DNA of 8,566 bases from Desulfobulbaceae bacterium (lineage in GTDB: Bacteria > Desulfobacterota > Desulfobulbia > Desulfobulbales > Desulfobulbaceae), in contig SKJK01000259.1 of the NCBI GenBank assembly GCA_007121995.1, positions 1-8,566 of the forward strand, written 5' to 3'. Each line of letters opens with the position of its first letter. Position 1 is the stretch's first letter. The notes under the pieces were generated by a model, which saw only the letters and a program-made list of their open reading frames with translations, made no database searches and was not told the DNA's origin. Shown in pieces: positions 5,795-8,566 of this stretch. Position numbers and translations under genes: made by a program.

Positions 5795-7888
5795 ATGTTT
5801 AATGAGAAAAGTATTGAAGTCGACATTGGCGGCCGTGCCATTACCTTTGCGACTGGAAAAATCGCTAAACAGGCCAGCGGTTCCGTGGTGGTTAAGAGCG
5901 GAGATACCATCGTTCTGGTCACCGCAGTGGCGGATAAAGCATCTAAAAACCTCGGTTTTTTACCGTTGACCATTGAATATCAAGAAAGAATGTATGCTGC
6001 GGGCCGGATTCCGGGAAGTTATTTTCGCCGGGAGATCGGACGGCCCAGTGAAAAGGAGACCCTGACCTGCAGGCTTATTGACCGTCCTTTGCGGCCGCTT
6101 TTTCCGGAGGGATATTCGAGCGAGACGCAGGTGATAGCCACTGTCTTCTCCGCTGATCAGAATATTGATCCTGATATTCTGGCCTTGAACGGTGCCTCAA
6201 CTGCCCTGCTCCTTTCCGATATTCCGTTCACCGTACCGGTGGCTGCCGCCCGGGTTGGGTATGTTGATGGACAGTTCGTTCTCAATCCTGATACGGCTCA
6301 GTTGGCGAAAACATCTATCAACCTGGTTGTTGCCGGCACCCGCAATGCTGTGGTCATGGTTGAGGGAAAGGCTGAAGAGATGAGTGAAGACATGGTTCTT
6401 GAGGCGATTTTTTTCGCCCATGATGCTATTCAGCCACTCATTGAAGTACAGCTCGAATTGCAACGTCAGGCAGGCAAGGAAAAAAGGCCGGTCATTGCTC
6501 CGGAAGAAAATGTTTCGCTACGGCAACTGGTCGAGGCCGCCGCGGCAGCCGGCATGGATGAGGTGGTCGTAATCACTGACAAAATGGCTCGTTCAGATCG
6601 GTACAGCCGTCTCAAGGAGGAAGTGTTGGCTCAGATCGATCCAGATCTGTACACTGATCCTGCCGAAGTCACCGGTTTGTTGAGCGCGTACCAGAAGCAG
6701 GTCATGCGCGATCTCATTGTCCGTAAAGGACTGCGCCTCGATGGGCGCTCCTTTGAAGATGTTCGTCCGATAAACTGTGAAGTTGGCGTGCTGCCCCGGG
6801 CCCATGGTTCGGCCCTGTTCACTCGGGGTGAAACGCAGGCCCTGGTTATCGGTACCCTCGGCAGTGAACGCGATGAACAGCACCTGGAAGGTCTGAGCGG
6901 AGATGTATATCGGCGCTTCATGCTCCATTACAATTTTCCACCCTTCTGCGTTGGTGAAGTTCGCTTTCTGCGGGGACCGAGCCGGCGTGATATCGGCCAT
7001 GGTACGCTGGCTCGCCGGGGAGTCGAAGCAGTGCTGCCGGCGGCGGACAGTTTTCCGTATACCATCCGAGTTGTTTCCGAAGTACTGGAGTCCAACGGTT
7101 CCTCATCCATGGCCACTGTCTGCGGAGCCAGTCTGGCACTTATGGACGCTGGGGTACCGGTGAAGGCGCCGGTCTCGGGTGTGGCCATGGGATTGATCAA
7201 GGAAGGTGATCAGGTGGTGGTGCTCACCGACATCCTTGGCGATGAGGATCATCTCGGGGATATGGATTTCAAAGTAGTCGGGACGCGTAAGGGCATTACC
7301 GGCTTGCAGATGGATATCAAAATCGATGGTGTTAACCGAGAGATAATGGGCCGTGCCCTGAACCAGGCAAAATCGGGTCTGATTCACATCCTGGAGAAAA
7401 TGGAAGAAGCACTCAGTTCACCTCGAGCGGTGGTCTCCGAGCATGCCCCCAAATATGTGACCATGAAGATCCATCCCGACAAAATTCGTGATATCATTGG
7501 CCCTGGAGGAAAAATCATCCGGGAAATGACCACGGAATTCGAGTCGAAGATCGATGTTGATGATGACGGTACCATCAAGATTTTCAGTGCCAATGCCGAA
7601 ACAGCCAGTGCCCTGGTCAAACGAATCGAACAGATCACAGCCATACCGGAGGTGGGCAGGATCTACGAGGGAGAAGTGCGGACCATCAAGGATTTTGGCG
7701 CTTTTGTGCAGATTTTTCCTGGCACCGACGGCATGGTCCATATATCCGAATTGACCAACGAGCGGGTTAAAAATGTCACTGATGTGATTAAGGAAGGGGA
7801 TATTATCCGGGTCAAGGTGATTGATGTTGATAATCGCGGCCGCATTCGCTTGAGCCGTAAGGCGGCACTTGCCGAGGGCGAACAATAA
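5795..7888 (+). CDS. pnp: Polyribonucleotide nucleotidyltransferase (PNPase)
   Basis: PNPase is a trimeric, phosphorolytic 3'-5' exoribonuclease releasing NDPs; it can also add heteropolymeric tails (family knowledge). The 697-aa product is close to E. coli PNPase (711). Its order is first RNase PH domain (about 1-230, with FRREIGRPSEKE from 77), helical linker (about 240-310), and second RNase PH domain (about 315-545). Catalytic Asp483 and Asp489 lie in DILGDEDHLGDMD, by recalled alignment to E. coli D486/D492. The KH domain carries GPGG at 569-572, and the S1 domain runs from about 620 to near the end (DFGAFV, RIRLSRKA). The ATG at 5795 is chosen for AAGGAG at 5784-5789; an in-frame ATG at 5759 lacks a ribosome site and adds non-family residues. 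A 220-nt structured leader precedes it and a strong terminator follows. Confidence 0.98.
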   Translation: MFNEKSIEVDIGGRAITFATGKIAKQASGSVVVKSGDTIVLVTAVADKASKNLGFLPLTIEYQERMYAAGRIPGSYFRREIGRPSEKETLTCRLIDRPLRPLFPEGYSSETQVIATVFSADQNIDPDILALNGASTALLLSDIPFTVPVAAARVGYVDGQFVLNPDTAQLAKTSINLVVAGTRNAVVMVEGKAEEMSEDMVLEAIFFAHDAIQPLIEVQLELQRQAGKEKRPVIAPEENVSLRQLVEAAAAAGMDEVVVITDKMARSDRYSRLKEEVLAQIDPDLYTDPAEVTGLLSAYQKQVMRDLIVRKGLRLDGRSFEDVRPINCEVGVLPRAHGSALFTRGETQALVIGTLGSERDEQHLEGLSGDVYRRFMLHYNFPPFCVGEVRFLRGPSRRDIGHGTLARRGVEAVLPAADSFPYTIRVVSEVLESNGSSSMATVCGASLALMDAGVPVKAPVSGVAMGLIKEGDQVVVLTDILGDEDHLGDMDFKVVGTRKGITGLQMDIKIDGVNREIMGRALNQAKSGLIHILEKMEEALSSPRAVVSEHAPKYVTMKIHPDKIRDIIGPGGKIIREMTTEFESKIDVDDDGTIKIFSANAETASALVKRIEQITAIPEVGRIYEGEVRTIKDFGAFVQIFPGTDGMVHISELTNERVKNVTDVIKEGDIIRVKVIDVDNRGRIRLSRKAALAEGEQ

Positions 7889-7921
7889 GTCTTTGGATCG
7901 GGCCTGATTACAATTCCTGAG

Positions 7922-7957
7922 AGCCGGCTTCCCTTTCCAGGGGGGCCGGCTTTTTTT
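7922..7957 (+). terminator. Intrinsic terminator of pnp
   Basis: AGCCGGC (7922-7928) pairs with GCCGGCT (7945-7951). The stem continues inward through two T-G wobbles and CCC/GGG (7931-7933 with 7940-7942) to a 6-nt loop. Seven consecutive Ts (7951-7957) follow, the first shared with the stem. It starts 33 nt after the pnp stop and is the clearest terminator in the window, implying that dut needs its own promoter or depends on read-through. Confidence 0.92.
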
Positions 7958-7986
7958 GTGAAATCTGTTGTATGAACCAAATGGCG

Positions 7987-8004
7987 GGTGAAACTGTTTT
8001 CACC
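7987..8004. promoter_or_regulatory. 18-nt palindrome between the pnp terminator and dut
   Basis: GGTGAAA (7987-7993) and TTTCACC (7998-8004) form a perfect 7-bp inverted repeat around CTGT. It could be an operator for a dimeric DNA-binding protein or an RNA hairpin at the 5' end of a dut leader. I see no convincing sigma-70 -35/-10 pair nearby, so its position relative to a promoter is unknown. Confidence 0.45.
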
Positions 8005-8057
8005 GGATGCTGGGTAATGATACCCTCCCCTGCATCCCGCGGACTACATGCAGGAGG
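8005..8057 (+). promoter_or_regulatory. dut leader with two mutually exclusive hairpins, one masking the ribosome site
   Basis: Fold A: GGATGC (8005-8010) pairs with GCATCC (8032-8037), and inside it GGGTA (8012-8016) pairs with TACCC (8021-8025) around a 4-nt loop. Fold B: CCTGCAT (8029-8035) pairs with ATGCAGG (8048-8054), with CTCC upstream able to pair to GGAG. Folds A and B share 8032-8035 and cannot coexist. In fold B part of the Shine-Dalgarno AGGAGG (8052-8057) is sequestered; in fold A it is free. Such geometry is typical of translational switches, but no ligand or known class is recognised. Confidence 0.4.
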
Positions 8058-8060
8058 AAG

Positions 8061-8519
8061 ATGAAAACCGTATTCGTTGATTGTCTCTGGCTGAACCCAG
8101 AGCAATGCGCTGATTTATCGTTGCCAACCTACGCGACGGAACTGGCTGCGGGAATGGACATCTGTGCGGCTATTGAGGCCCCTGAGACACTGACTCCGGG
8201 AGCCATCGGGCTCTTTCCCTGTGGCTTTGCCGTGGCCCTTCCCCCGGGCTATGAATTGCAGATTCGACCACGGTCCGGATTGGCGGTGCGTCACGGTATC
8301 ACAGTGGTGAATGCCCCCGGAACCATAGACGCCGATTATCGGGGGGAAATCAAAGTTGCCTTGATTAATCTCGGTCGAACATCCTTCACCATCCGACGAG
8401 GCGACCGGATCGCGCAAATGGTCCTGGCTCCTGTGGTCCGAGCTTCCTGGACGTTACGATCCAGCCTGCATGACACAGCGCGGGGAAGAGGCGGTTTCGG
8501 TCACACCGGCCTCAAATAA
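8061..8519 (+). CDS. dut: Deoxyuridine 5'-triphosphate nucleotidohydrolase (trimeric dUTPase)
   Basis: Dut hydrolyses dUTP to dUMP and pyrophosphate, keeping uracil out of DNA and supplying dUMP for thymidylate synthesis; the enzyme is a homotrimer (family knowledge). The 152-aa product shows all five trimeric-dUTPase motifs: AGMDICA (30-36), PRSGLA (70-75), [10 protein letters not shown] with catalytic-site Asp90 (87-96), GDRIAQ (114-119), and the C-terminal [10 protein letters not shown] (141-150), whose Phe146 is the base-stacking residue. Motif V has His148 where Ser is commoner. The ATG at 8061 follows AGGAGG at 8052-8057 with tight 3-nt spacing. Upstream in-frame extension to an ATG at 8007 runs through the leader inverted repeats and adds residues unlike the family. 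A strong terminator precedes the gene. Confidence 0.97.
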   Translation: MKTVFVDCLWLNPEQCADLSLPTYATELAAGMDICAAIEAPETLTPGAIGLFPCGFAVALPPGYELQIRPRSGLAVRHGITVVNAPGTIDADYRGEIKVALINLGRTSFTIRRGDRIAQMVLAPVVRASWTLRSSLHDTARGRGGFGHTGLK

Positions 8520-8538
8520 TGGTTCCGGGGAACAGGTA

Positions 8539-8566
8539 ATGAGATTTTCGGTTTTGGGTAGCGGCA
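8539..8566 (+). CDS. 5' end of a downstream gene, possibly an MBL-fold metallohydrolase
   Basis: An ATG at 8539 opens a frame reading MRFSVLGSG to the window edge, 19 nt after the dut stop. GGGGAA (8527-8532) is a plausible ribosome site. The M-[RK]-F-x-V-L-x-S-G opening strand is typical of YycJ/WalJ-like metallo-beta-lactamase-fold hydrolases, but other beta-strand/Gly starts exist. Nine residues cannot settle it. The metal-binding HxHxDH motif would lie outside the window. Confidence 0.45.

Noticed and set aside
7956..7996. Sigma-70 promoter for dut (TTGTGA or TTGTAT as -35)
   Set aside because: Neither has an acceptable -10 hexamer at 16-18 nt; a promoter is expected but I cannot place it.
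8007..8060. Upstream in-frame ATG for dut
   Set aside because: The extension is coded by the leader inverted repeats and does not match the dUTPase N-terminus.

Overview
The window is a bacterial translation/RNA-metabolism locus in the order [end of an upstream gene]-infB-rbfA-nrnA-like DHH phosphoesterase-truB-rpsO-pnp-dut-[start of a possible metallo-beta-lactamase-fold gene]. All genes are on the + strand. The gene order, the long two-IF2_N form of IF2 and the short DHH/DHHA1 protein between rbfA and truB suggest a Gram-negative member of the Desulfobacterota (former Deltaproteobacteria), perhaps Desulfobulbales. That placement is from memory of family sequences, not a search. Base composition is moderate and even, and I see no mobile element, tRNA, rRNA or CRISPR array.

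Region 1 (1-5030) is a tightly packed operon. The end of an upstream gene runs into the infB leader. infB and rbfA are 5 nt apart, rbfA overlaps nrnA by 14 nt, and nrnA and truB are 3 nt apart. Products: initiation factor IF2, ribosome-binding factor A (30S maturation), a DHH/DHHA1 oligoribonuclease/pAp phosphatase, and tRNA pseudouridine-55 synthase. The TruB is short and seems to stop where the usual C-terminal domain begins.

Region 2 (5031-5794) holds rpsO flanked by two structured non-coding stretches. The 274-nt truB-rpsO gap carries two terminator-like hairpins; the second has a perfect six-T tail and lies within 70 nt of the rpsO start codon. It also carries a hairpin whose loop is complementary to the second terminator's loop. 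The 220-nt rpsO-pnp gap carries four or five hairpins, including a 69-nt near-perfect palindrome with internally repetitive arms. It could be an RNase III-type pnp leader or a dispersed palindromic repeat.

Region 3 (5795-8566) holds pnp, a textbook intrinsic terminator, and a ~100-nt dut leader with three adjacent or overlapping inverted repeats, one of which would mask the dut Shine-Dalgarno. Then come dut and the first nine codons of the next gene.

The genes form a coherent set: initiation (IF2), 30S assembly (RbfA, S15), tRNA modification (TruB), RNA decay (PNPase) with clean-up of the short oligonucleotides it leaves (NrnA-like), and nucleotide-pool hygiene (Dut). The protein genes are ordinary. 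The material worth a second look is the untranslated RNA structure before rpsO, pnp and dut. I see no evidence of an undescribed protein system here.
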